Below, one piece after another: positions 24,288 to 34,400 of a DNA stretch of 64,000 nt (position 1 is its first letter; the number at the start of each line of letters is the position of its first letter). The position numbers and the translations under genes were made by a program. Source of the DNA: Symsagittifera roscoffensis. Lineage: Eukaryota > Xenacoelomorpha > Acoela > Convolutidae. The notes under the pieces were generated by a model. It searched no databases. It worked only from the letters and a program-made list of their open reading frames with translations, and was not told the origin of the DNA. The stretch covers positions 20,323,789-20,387,788 of the forward strand of contig NC_087062.1 in assembly GCF_963678635.1 (NCBI RefSeq), in the 5' to 3' direction.

Positions 24288-25792
24288 TCTTCATCCCACG
24301 ATCACCTACAAATTACACAAAAGAAAAATAAAAAATAGAAAACTTCTTCAAATTTTTCAAAACTCTATTAATATTTTGCACTAGATAAATTCAATAAAAA
24401 TCATACCAATGTAGTAAATTAATTTATAAATTATTCCCCTAAAAGCAGTAATTCTAATAATGATGAAAATTTGTAACTTAATTTTTCCCCAAAAAACTAG
24501 CAGTAAAATTGAAATTCTATGTAGTAAATTGGTAAAACGAAAATGCAGTACTAACCTTTTGATATTTTCATTCACTCGCACAAGAATTCTATCCAAACTC
24601 GCACAGCTCGCCCACGAAGAATTGTTTAAATAATGAGTTTCAGTTTTAAGTTTTCACACTCAACAACTCTAACACACGATAACAAGTTTCAAACTTTCCT
24701 TTAACCCGGTTGGAAAGGAATTATATACTAAACAAAACTAACCAACGCAGCTTACTAGACACCACAACACATAGAATAATAGCATGACTAAGAAAATGAA
24801 ACCAACGGTACCCAAACCGGATTAACCCAGTTTAAAACTGGATAATTTATTCTTTTGAAGACTATTATAAAGTCTAAGAAAGAAATAATAAAACACAAAA
24901 AAGTCGAAAGACAAACCCATACCAAAAACAATTTGATTTTTGAAAAAAGGTTACAACCAACGAAACATACGAAAAACCACAATAAACCCAACATAAAACG
25001 TTATCACATAACAGGACCTCTCACAGAAACCGCACGAAATCATACTCCCACTCCTGGCCTAACCCACCAGAGAGGATGTCCTGAGCATGCTCTATAGCCG
25101 GCCTAACCCACCGCGCTACATCCACGCTTTGTGACCACACTTCTATTTTTAATAAGAGGTACTCAAGGGTGAGTAACTCTTCAAAATAACCGAACTAAAA
25201 CAAAAAGCTTTTGTGAAAACAACTAACCAAAATCATAATTAAAACACCGAACTAATAAAAATTTTATAAAATGTAAATTATACTTTGCAGTATATAGATC
25301 AGCATACAACACCAAAGACGAACATCCAAAGACAAAAGGACCCCACTACACTCAAAAAAGAATGGCCAACCACAATCAATATGCCGTCCACAATCACAAC
25401 TCAAAGGATTTAGAGTACGACTTGAGTTCGCAGAAAAGGACTTCATTGAACTAGACCAATGACCACCTCGATGTTCAAGTATACGTACAGATCCAAGTAA
25501 CCAGGCATCCCCTCCACGCACAATCTCCACGCCATTCCCAGACTAGGTTGAACACAAAAGAAGTTCTCTACATGAAACAGAAAAACCTGTCATAGCAAAC
25601 CATTCTGAAATCAGATTTGAGTTTGTTGAGAAAACCCAGTCGTTGTCATAAGAAGACACAACGATTGATCCTGGAACTTCTCTAACAGGAGAACCCAGAA
25701 GAAATATGATGTTCGCCAAATACCAACGTCCATCATCCATCCTTTGAATTGCAGAAAAACTATTCTAAAAAACTCTGTAAAACCCGGATGGG
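24288..25792 (+). other. 3' noncoding region of copy 1
   Basis: About 1.5 kb without ORFs of note, conserved with 46252-47780. It contains a G/C-richer block at 25045-25137 that on the - strand resembles a Pol III A box (GTAGCGCGGTGGGTTAGGCC), and a repeated GGCCTAACCCACC motif. A purine-rich GGATGGG precedes the 3' LTR and is the best polypurine-tract candidate. Confidence 0.45.
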
Positions 25793-26203
25793 TGGAACCT
25801 GATCTAAACTACATTTTATGATTGGATAAATTAGATATTTTACCACTGTAAAGTATTTAATATTAACCAATCATGATCCATCTAACTAACAACCCACTTA
25901 TTTGTAAGTGCTGAAATTACTTGTAATTTCAGCACCAGAGAGATTTGAATTTAACTTAGAAATTAGTTGCCTCTCCAAGAGAACTTCAGCAGCCGCAATA
26001 AACCAGTATACCCTAGATCTATTGAGCCTAGCAGAGACTAGTTAAACACCCTGAGACTAGAATAGTATAAGAGTAAGATTAGGATCGGTATTAGACTAAG
26101 AAGTTGCACGAATCTATCCGGCCGAAAATAAGATAGCGTGACGAGCAGACGGTGTACCCTATCCGAAATTACTCTATGAGTTAAGACCATCGGTTATAAC
26201 TCA
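25793..26203 (+). repeat. 3' LTR of copy 1
   Basis: 411 bp, TGGAACC to TAACTCA, one mismatch to the 5' LTR. It is followed by the target duplication AATC (26204-26207). Confidence 0.95.
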
Positions 26204-27009
26204 AATCATATCCTTTCTTAAAAGAAAGGAAGGTAAACTTAAAATCGAACATCAAAATTTTAAAGATCACGAAAACCGTAATCGACCTCTAGTGGTCGAC
26301 TTCTAGTGGATTTAATTCTCAATTTTCCCAGCGAAATAAAAAACTTATTTCTTGATCCATTTTACTCAAATTGGAAAAATTTTAGCCATCTAAAAATTAG
26401 GACTATGAAAATTGTAGTTTGCCAAAATTTTTTCCCAGAAATGAATTAGTAGAGGGAACGCGTTGGCTTAATCGGATTGGAGGGCATATCTTGGGCAGAT
26501 CAAACCGCCCCGACGTTAAAATTTATAAGTTCATAAGAGTAATGATTCCAGTGAGTACCCTAATTTAGGTCTTGGTGATTTTTTTAGTTCTCTTTTTTTC
26601 AGGAAAAGTCTTAAAGGAAAATAAGATCGACTTCTGATTTCGAAAAGGAATATATGTATCTGATTTGCCAGCAAGTTAAAAACTTTACCAATTGGCCTAG
26701 TTTTCTCAAATTCTGTTAATTTTTATCAAAAAACCTAAATCATAAATTGCTTGTGAACCTCAAAAAATTTTAAGGGCATATATTACTCTCTGTGAACATC
26801 GAATCTCTTGTTTTTTGTGCATTTGCGTTCATTACTTTTTTGTAACTGACAATTGACTATTTTTATAGAAAGCTTGTGCTCAATAAAAAAAAATTTCGCC
26901 CTGACGCGTCGAAAAATAAATGTAAATTTAAAACTAGTATACGCCACAGAAAAATATTTTTTAAAGGTTAAGGCAAATAATTCGACTTGGTTCTTTATTT
27001 GTTGTTCAG
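26204..27009. other. Host DNA resuming duplication unit 2, noncoding
   Basis: After the target duplication, 26230-26300 matches the end of duplication unit 1 (about 5870-5925). At 26560-26630 another TTTTTTTCAGGAAAAGTCTTAAA block recurs, as at 5795 and 7478, suggesting a third partial unit. The last bases (TTTGTTGTTCAG) form a splice-acceptor-like end before the candidate exon at 27010. Confidence 0.45.
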
Positions 27010-27109
27010 GCTGTCTACCGGGGCCATAATTGGCATAGTGGCTGGATGTCTGGCCTTCTGCGTGGGCTTCATCTTCGCAACTTGCTTCTGCTGCTTCATC
27101 GGAAAGTGA
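27010..27109 (+). CDS. Candidate terminal host exon, membrane segment
   Basis: After the acceptor-like TTGTTCAG, the frame starting at 27011 is open for 32 codons to a TGA at 27107. It encodes a Gly/Cys-rich hydrophobic segment (TGAIIGIVAGCLAFC ... FCCFIGK), which reads like the membrane anchor and short tail of a single-pass protein. Base composition is clearly more GC-rich than its surroundings, as expected for real coding sequence in AT-rich DNA. There is no ATG, so upstream exons would be needed. Any such exon would have to lie upstream of the window or have been separated by retroelement copy 1. Could also be a fragment of an old gene copy. Confidence 0.4.
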
Positions 27110-27785
27110 TGACCTCAAAACTTCTGAAGCCGTCCTCTGCCTACCTCTAGTTGACCTCAACACACTTGCAATACTGTGCACAAATCAGACCTGTTTTTAT
27201 CTATATGAGCTCCGAACTCACAAATTTTGTCTTGCCGCGACAGAAATTGCTATAAAGTTTAAGTGCAATCAACGAAAACTCGACCAATATTATAACAACA
27301 GTGATATATCAATGTACTATTCAAACGAAAATTATTATTTGTTAAATTAGTTTTCGGAAAATTAGTTTCAGCTAGAGTTACCGCATTTAATGTAATTTAT
27401 CTCACTCAATCGAGTTTTCAGTGCTATTTTACCAAACTTTAAGTAATATTCGTGGTTCCGATTTTGGGATAGATTACGAGGACAAGCTATTTTTTGGACT
27501 GGCGCACAATTTGACGCCGGTATGTCCGAGGAACTCAGAGACAAGTGTTTAAACATGTTTCAAAATGTAAGTGGATTGCACTTACAAAACTTCCGTGGAT
27601 TTCGTTTCAAATACCTGTATCAAAAATTTTCTCAGCATGTTTTTTTATCGCGAATTCCGCAACAAGCGAACATAACTATCTGTTCTGAATTCCACACTTG
27701 TATGCAGATTCCGCAAAGTGTAAATCGAATCCGCAAAGATTGTAAGCGGAACCCACAAAACTGAAAAGGATTCCGCAATTTATTG
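27110..27785. other. Noncoding DNA with ATTCCGCA repeats
   Basis: No gene seen. Between about 27650 and 27780 the motif ATTCCGCAA or AATCCGCAA recurs several times. A relative in the other orientation (GCGGATTCCGC, GAATCCGCGG) lies at 48308-48460 right of copy 2. Confidence 0.4.
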
Positions 27786-28513
27786 TACCCGCACTCAGTA
27801 AAAAAAGAAAAGAATCGATTATACTATAATTTTAATCGTACTTTTAGCAAAGTTACAATTAATTATAAGCAACAATTTTGATGTTTAAACGATTTACAAT
27901 CAATTATATTGATAGCATTTTTCGTGACATATAAAAAATTATCATCAATTATAATTGATTATAATTTTTCCGAAAATCTCTTGTAATCTGTTGTAACGAT
28001 TATAATCCATTTTTTCTGTCAAAAATCTCAAAAAATGAGATGTCTTGTCACACTTTGGTTCATCTGAACACAAAGTTTTATCACGAAACATAAGTGTTAT
28101 AGTGATCCCTTTATATTAGTTGAAAGGTTCCCATTTGTCTCATAAACCAACGTCTGCCAATTTTCCCATTTGGTTCCCAATTTCCCATTTGTCTCAACCA
28201 ACGTCTACAAAAAGCATAAAATATAAGCAATTCAGGTGGAAGGTCGAAGACAAAATGGGCAAACAAAAGGGATTACAAACAATTATACTCGATTATAATG
28301 GATTTTTTTCTGTAGAACAAATGAAGTAGAAATTCGGATTTAAATAATCGATTATAATCGATTATGATCTCATATAATTGAGTGTTTAATTTCAAAAAGA
28401 GAAATTACAATCGATTATTAATTGATTGAAATCACTTATTTCTAATTTTTTGTAAGAATAGTACTAAAATCGTATTATAATGGTTTATTAACGCTATAAA
28501 CTGGATGCGGGTA
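27786..28513. mobile_element. MITE-like element with TACCCGCA termini
   Basis: The left end TACCCGCACTCAGT and the right end ACTGGATGCGGGTA are imperfect inverted repeats (728 bp overall). The interior is extremely AT-rich and full of palindromic ATTATAATCGATTATAAT-type words in many permutations. There is no coding capacity. The target duplication is unclear, so the superfamily is not assigned. Confidence 0.5.
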
Positions 28514-29193
28514 CTTGAATGAAATAAATCAGTTCTTGCGCATAAACAATTGAAACCTAATTAGAATTGTCTAGCAAATACAATACAGACTTTATAAGCT
28601 TATCAGCGGATTATGCTCATTGTCAGCGAAGTCCACGAAAAAATCCTAAATCAATGTTTACTTAAAATGATGGAATACCCTTTCAGCTTTCGGGATAAAT
28701 AGCCCAGCAAACTGTTTTGGGAATCATTATTCGGAACCGCATAATATCGAGCAAGTAAAATCATTAATTGGTTAAGCGGGTATTGGTTGTGAATTGGTTT
28801 TATGTATTTAATCAAACATTTGAGTTTTGACTTTTTATTTTGTTTTTGTCTAAATTTTAATTTAATTCAGTAGCGTCATCAGCATAAAAGGTTATCATTT
28901 CAAAACCTTCTGGACTATTACTTTGGATTAAAAATTGGAAATTAATAGAGTCCTGCAAATTTTTAGCTTGAAACTAATCTGATGAAGGCCAAAAAGAACT
29001 GATTTTTTTTGTCGAATAATCCATATAATTGGCTTTTTCAGCTAGTTTTCATTGCTTCTGTTTTTGAGATGATAGCGTAGTTCTCACTATCGGTATTCAT
29101 TATTTCAGTAAATGGAATTATTTAGTTGGTGAATTTTAGCTGGATTGGATTGTTGTAATAAATGAGATTGAGTTGTTGGCAGTAATTGAGGTT
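28514..29193. other. AT-rich spacer left of copy 2
   Basis: No ORF or known motif. The 20 nt at 29160-29179 match 48196-48215 just right of copy 2 at 18 of 20 positions. This may mean that copy 2 lies between two old direct repeats, or may be chance. Confidence 0.4.
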
Positions 29194-29200
29194 AATATGT

Positions 29201-29601
29201 TGATCTAAACTACATTTTATGATTGGATAAATTAAATGTTTTACCAATGTAAAGTATTTAATATTAACCAATCATGATCCATCTAACTAACAACCCACTT
29301 ATTTGTAAGTGCTGAAGTTACTTGTAATTTCAGCACCAGAGAGATTTGAATTTAACTTAGAAATTAGTTGGACTCTCCCGAGCACTTCAGCAGCCGCAAT
29401 AAACCAGTATACCCTAGATCTATTGAGCCTAGCAGAGACTAGTTAAACAACCTGAGACTAGATAGTATAAGAGTAAGATTAGGATCGGTATTAGACTAAG
29501 AAGTTGCACGAATCTATCCGGCCGAAAATAAGATAGCGTGACGAGCAGACGGTGTACCCTATCCGAAATTACTCTATGAGTTACACTTCGGTCCTAACTC
29601 A
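29201..29601 (+). repeat. 5' LTR of copy 2 (lacks first 7 bp)
   Basis: Collinear and identical by eye with 47788-48188. It begins at TGATCTAAAC, where other LTRs have TGGAACC in front. It differs from the copy 1 LTRs at several linked sites (TTGGACTCTCCCGAGC versus TTGCCTCTCCAAGAGA), so the two copies represent distinct subfamilies. Confidence 0.9.
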
Positions 29602-29705
29602 TCTGGTGCGACCAGTGAGGCAGACGAGCAGACGGTGTACCCTATCCGAAATTACTCTATGAGTTACACTTCGGTCCTAACTCATCTGGTGCGACCATAA
29701 GTCTC
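29540..29705 (+). repeat. 83-bp tandem duplication of LTR end plus primer site
   Basis: The block GACGAGCAGACGG... through TGGTGCGACCA occurs at 29540-29614 and again at 29623-29697, offset 83 bp, joined by GTGAGGCA. It doubles the end of the LTR and the primer binding site. The 3' LTR has a single copy of this tail. Confidence 0.9.
29687..29697 (+). promoter_or_regulatory. Candidate primer binding site (inner copy), copy 2
   Basis: TGGTGCGACCA, identical to the copy 1 site. An outer copy lies at 29604-29614, two bases after the true LTR end. By position the outer one should prime normal first-strand synthesis. tRNA not assigned. Confidence 0.55.
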
Positions 29706-29772
29706 GAACAAGACCTTAATAGATTAGAATTAACCAAAATAGATTAGAAATTAGACAAAAACATTTACAAAA

Positions 29773-30006
29773 ATGTTATACGACAATAATTTAATCGAAA
29801 TGTCTCTACGACTCAATAGATCAGAGCCAATATTCCGAACCATAACAGAACTACCCGGAATTGGAAGAAGACCTCGAACCAAAGACGACATACGACAAAG
29901 TAGAAACTTGCCGTATAGTTATATGATAGTTCGGCAAAAGCCAGAACAAACTTTTATATTTCGAATACTACTTGCAATGAATTTAGATTTCCATTTGCAA
30001 ACATAA
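29773..30006 (+). CDS. ORF A, 77-aa leader protein (copy 2)
   Basis: Starts MLYDNNLIEMSLRLN and ends AMNLDFHLQT. Same length as 8043-8276 in copy 1, no indels, with changes spread along the protein. It is basic, soluble-looking and without recognised domain. It lies about 90 bp after the primer site and 1.4 kb before gag. It could encode a small regulatory protein or act as an upstream ORF. Confidence 0.55.
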   Translation: MLYDNNLIEMSLRLNRSEPIFRTITELPGIGRRPRTKDDIRQSRNLPYSYMIVRQKPEQTFIFRILLAMNLDFHLQT

Positions 30007-30938
30007 AACCTTGAAGTTACTCTTCAAAATCATTTCAGGCGCTAAACAAATTTATTAATATACAATAACGATTGATAAAAAGATCTAAGATCGTTTTCCT
30101 AAAACTCTGCAGTATTATACAAAACATGTTTGAAAAATATTTATTGGAAAATAAAAATAAAAATTAGTAGCATGACAATAAATGGTTAGTAATCATAAAT
30201 CATCCTGTTGTTCCAGCTTCATCATCTAAAACATAACAGCAATCATAAACCTACTAATATCATCAAAACACTAAATCTTTCCTTTACACACATTTAAAAT
30301 TTTATTAAAACTTAAATTCACTTAATTTTAAAACCAGATCATCAAGGCTTATCCTTGGATCTTAAATCATTTTCTACTTAATTAAAATTCAAATTTGATC
30401 ATCAAGGCTTATCCTTGGATCAAACAGAACAACTTTGTTCTCCCCCACCCACTTAATTAGTGTCTAACGACCTCAAACGTCGATTCACTACCCAACCCTT
30501 TCTAAAGACCTAAGACTAATAGAAATTTTTAAACAAAACTAATCATTCAAATTAGGATAAACAGTGAAGAACTTCGGTTATTCATCCTTCACTTGACCCC
30601 CCCTCTTACCAGACCCAGGATAAATCTTAGACTTAGTAAGTTTAAAATAGTATCTAACGAACTACTCGCGTTCTAATTATACCTGAACCTTGTGGATCGA
30701 TTTACTATTCTCCAACCCTTGAACACAATCACTACCCCTAAGTAAGATTAAGTAAGTTAACACCTTAACTTATACTAGCCACGAGAAAGTAAAAAATCAT
30801 TCTTCGGAATCGATATACTTTTCTCTCCAACCCTGAACAAACAGACCCAGGTTAAGCTAACCAAAAAATCGTAAGAACTAACAGTTTAGGAAAATATAAA
30901 TCATTTAACAACCTTTTGCATCCGTCATTCTAAACCTT
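30007..30938 (+). other. Structured leader between ORF A and ORF B (copy 2)
   Basis: Two identical 25-nt hairpin blocks lie 60 bp apart at 30337-30361 and 30397-30421 (GATC, AAGG, loop CTTAT, CCTT, GATC). Downstream, three imperfect modules with TCGATTTACTAT/CCAACCCTT/GACCCAGG words recur at about 30475, 30690 and 30810. The layout matches 8277-9205. No ORF seen. Inferred role: RNA packaging, dimerisation or translation control. Confidence 0.5.
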
Positions 30939-31406
30939 ATGTCATTTAAAAACCTAGGAAATAAACAAACAATCGTTTTACACAATTGTGAAATAGATAA
31001 CAAAAAATACGACCTTGTAATCACACCTCATACACAAACAGTTGGATACATTCGAACAAAACGACAAACACTAAAAAGAAAAATAATAACGAAACAAAGA
31101 CAAATAACACGAAAAAGATTTTCAAAAAATCGAAACGCATTTTCAGAATCAGAAACCAACAGTTTAGACGAACTTTACAAACTAAAAGAATCAATAGATA
31201 AAAATTGCCCAATTCACGATCAATTATATTTCTCTGACTCAGAAACAACTTCAAATTCATCACAAAGAGGAAAAAGAAGAATAAAAAAGCAGTACAAACA
31301 CAAACCAGTACATTTATACAATTGGAATCAACCAATTCGACACATTAATAATTACATATTAACAGTAATCGAACGAAAAAATGAGTTCAACGCACACCCC
31401 AGGTGA
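30939..31406 (+). CDS. ORF B, 155-aa basic protein
   Basis: A K/R-rich protein (TKRQTLKRKIITKQRQITRK; later SSQRGKRRIKKQYKHK) with the look of a nucleic-acid-binding or nuclear protein; no family recognised. The 3' end overlaps the gag start by 26 nt in another frame. The overlap begins with the run CGAAAAAATGAG, conserved in copy 1, which would suit reinitiation or a frameshift that fuses ORF B to Gag. Copy 1 carries a frameshifted version. Preserved start context and the similar protein up to the break in copy 1 support a real gene. Confidence 0.6.
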   Translation: MSFKNLGNKQTIVLHNCEIDNKKYDLVITPHTQTVGYIRTKRQTLKRKIITKQRQITRKRFSKNRNAFSESETNSLDELYKLKESIDKNCPIHDQLYFSDSETTSNSSQRGKRRIKKQYKHKPVHLYNWNQPIRHINNYILTVIERKNEFNAHPR

Positions 31407-34400
31407 AGAAACTCCAGATGATGATGAAATCTTTCCTTTTATAGTAGACGCAGATACTGATAGAGGACAACACATATTTTGTCAAAATTTACTCGTAAAT
31501 TTATTTGAACCCGGAATCAGTCCATGTAAAACAGAGTTCCCCGATGTAAAAATCAAAAGACAAATCATAGATCACTATCTAAAAGATATATGCAACATAA
31601 CACAACAGTATGGAATCTACTCCATAGAATTCACCTCACCAAACCATAATAATAGAAAATATACAATTCAAACAGACGATCTTGATTTAGAATTTTCAAA
31701 AGTTTTTTCAGAATATATAAAAAGCATCCAATACCATAACTCACAAAGAGCAAACTCCATATTCACCAATGAAGTTTTCGCAATAATATATAGTTATATT
31801 TCGATATTAGAAAACGAAATCCCAATAACAAATGTCTCACCGACAGAAACATCTAAACATTTAAGAGTACGACATGAAATCACACTACTCTCTAGTTATT
31901 TAAACATCATTAAAGAAAATTTCACGAAAGACGACGTTTCACAACATACAAAACACGATCTACAAAAAATTTTGGCATGGTTCATAATAGATTATTTCAC
32001 ACACAATATTGATTTAATTGCACAAGCACGAAAAAATTTTAGACCCCAAAATTCGAACGATGATACCGCTATCACAGAACAATCAGATTATGTTTGGGAC
32101 CCCGAATGGTCTCATCCCGCATTTATAAGCTTTCCACAATCAATCTCAAGTCAAGCAATAGGTACAATATCTTACATAAGAGATTATGTAAGAGTAATAC
32201 CATTAACAATTGATGCAACACCATTAAACTATAATACATTTTTACCCGATACACAAAATAATAGTTTAAACTCTACAGTTATACACAATGAAAACCTCAA
32301 TGGAACTAGGAATCTTACTCAACAAGATATCCAGACACCATCACACTTCATAAATGAAGAAATTGTACACACAACAACTACACAACAAAGTATTTCACCA
32401 ATACGCCCAAATTTAACAACACCAAGAAATACAAATCCTTCACAAACACAGGTAACCTTACAATCAACCGTTAAACCTTCGGTTGCCCCTAAATATTCAC
32501 ATATGGATTACCAAACATACAGACCCATGACAATACCACCAAAAACACGCAAAACATTCACTAGAAACAACTTTGCAGACCATAATTATAATTATACACA
32601 TCCATCAAAAACATATAATCAACCACAAAGAAATTTTAACCAATATACAAGATCTCGAAATTGGGATAACCCAATGGCCCAACCTAATTCAACAAATTTC
32701 CAAACAAATCCTCCACGGGATCACAGTGAAAATTACCCATTTTTTCAACAAAATAAAAATAAAAAACAGACATCTTATCAAATGGATTATTTATCCTCAG
32801 ATGATGATTTCTTACAACCAGATATATTTGCACAAAATACTCAAGAATATCGTAGACAAGGAATACAGAGAACACGTACAAATCATAGAAATTTTTCTCC
32901 ACAACCAATAGATGCACAACATCAACAACCAATTCAACAACAAAATCTAATTAATACACAATCTTTTCAACCAATTCAACAACAAAATCCAATGACTGCA
33001 CACTCGTATCAACCATCACAAATGCAAAATGAAATACCACTCCCATATTATCTCCAACAACATGAAATAACAAGAAATCAACTTTCAAATTTTTCTCAAA
33101 TGCCAAATGCAGCAGAATCATTACAAATGACAATGAATCCATACCTTATGGGTGGATCATCAATAACATCAAACAAACCTTTAATGGTTTTCACAGGAAC
33201 AGACCCTGAATACTCTGTAGAAGATTATTTAAATGCAGTAACAGCAAACCTGATTTTAAATATTGGACCTGAACCAATAAATACGCCACTACATCAAAAT
33301 TGGATACATCGACGCACAGCGTTAATACAAACAACCTTAGATGGCGCAGCCCAAAAATGGTTTTCAGTACTACCTCTAGAAATAAAATCAAACTGGAAAA
33401 GATTTACACAAGAATTTTCAAAAATGTTTGACTCCGAAAGAAACAAACAACAACAAAGAGTTTTATGTAATGAAATTCGCAGATTACCAAACGAAACCAT
33501 CAAGCAAATAGCAGTACGAATCGAAACACTAGTTCGAAAAGCATATTCATTAAATACACATGACTATAAAAACACAAAGATGACAGAAATCTTAATGATG
33601 ACCTTAACACCACAATTAAGGAAAATAGCAATAAAAAAGAGAGCATCACACCCTTCTTCAATTCGAGAACCCGATTTAGATTTTCGAAAACTAGTAGACA
33701 AATTAGAACAAGCAGAAATCACGATGAAACTAGAAGAAACGGAAAATCTGAAATTACAATACGTTAACAGAATTGAAACGACTCCCACTAATATTAATAA
33801 TATACAGGAATCAGAGACAGACCTCGTTGAAAAAATCACTGAAATACTCAATATCTACGAAAAGAACCCAAACTTTAAAGGCAAACCATCTTTCAAAAAA
33901 TGGTGTAATTATTGCCGACGATACGGACATAGTATTTCCGAATGTAGACAAAAACAGCAAGATAATCAAAATAAACCTCAAAAATATAAAGAACCAAATA
34001 AATCATTCTATCAATACATGAAAAAAGATCAAAATCTACCGAACAAAACAGTCCACAGCAACAACAGTTCAGGAAAACCACTCCCGAACAATCCAAATTA
34101 TACAAGAAATCAATCACCATATAACTCAAGTTATAGAGGAAGATCACCAGAACGAAGAAACACGTATAATTCATCACAAAATCACTACAATAGACCAAAT
34201 AGTCGAAATAACTACTCCAGATCAAATTCAAACACACAACGATTTGTTTCTAGATCTAATTCCCAATCAAGAAATAACTACTATCCAAACAACCAATCAC
34301 GAAATTCATCATACAATAGGAATAGAAACTACTCCTATAATCGAAATAGAAGTTATTCAAACAACCGAAACCAGAATTACCCGAACAATCGATCAAGGAA

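Larger units (their letters stand above)
7545..26203 (+). mobile_element. Giant Ty3/Gypsy-type LTR retroelement, copy 1 (decayed)
   Basis: This is an 18,659-bp element with 411-bp LTRs that start TG and end CA, flanked by the 4-bp direct repeat AATC (7541-7544 and 26204-26207). It has the same gene order as copy 2 (29201-48188), but frameshifts and stops interrupt ORF B, Gag-Pol, ORF C, ORF E, the envelope-like gene and ORF F, and about 250 bp is missing from gag near 10690. Only ORF A and ORF D remain fully open. The two LTRs differ at one position (CCAACT versus CCCACT), so insertion looks recent despite the broken genes. It sits in a diverged host duplication. Confidence 0.95.

Noticed and set aside
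26783..27181. 132-codon - strand frame at 26783-27181
   Set aside because: Its most gene-like part is opposite the candidate + strand exon at 27010 and the rest is low-information AT-rich sequence.
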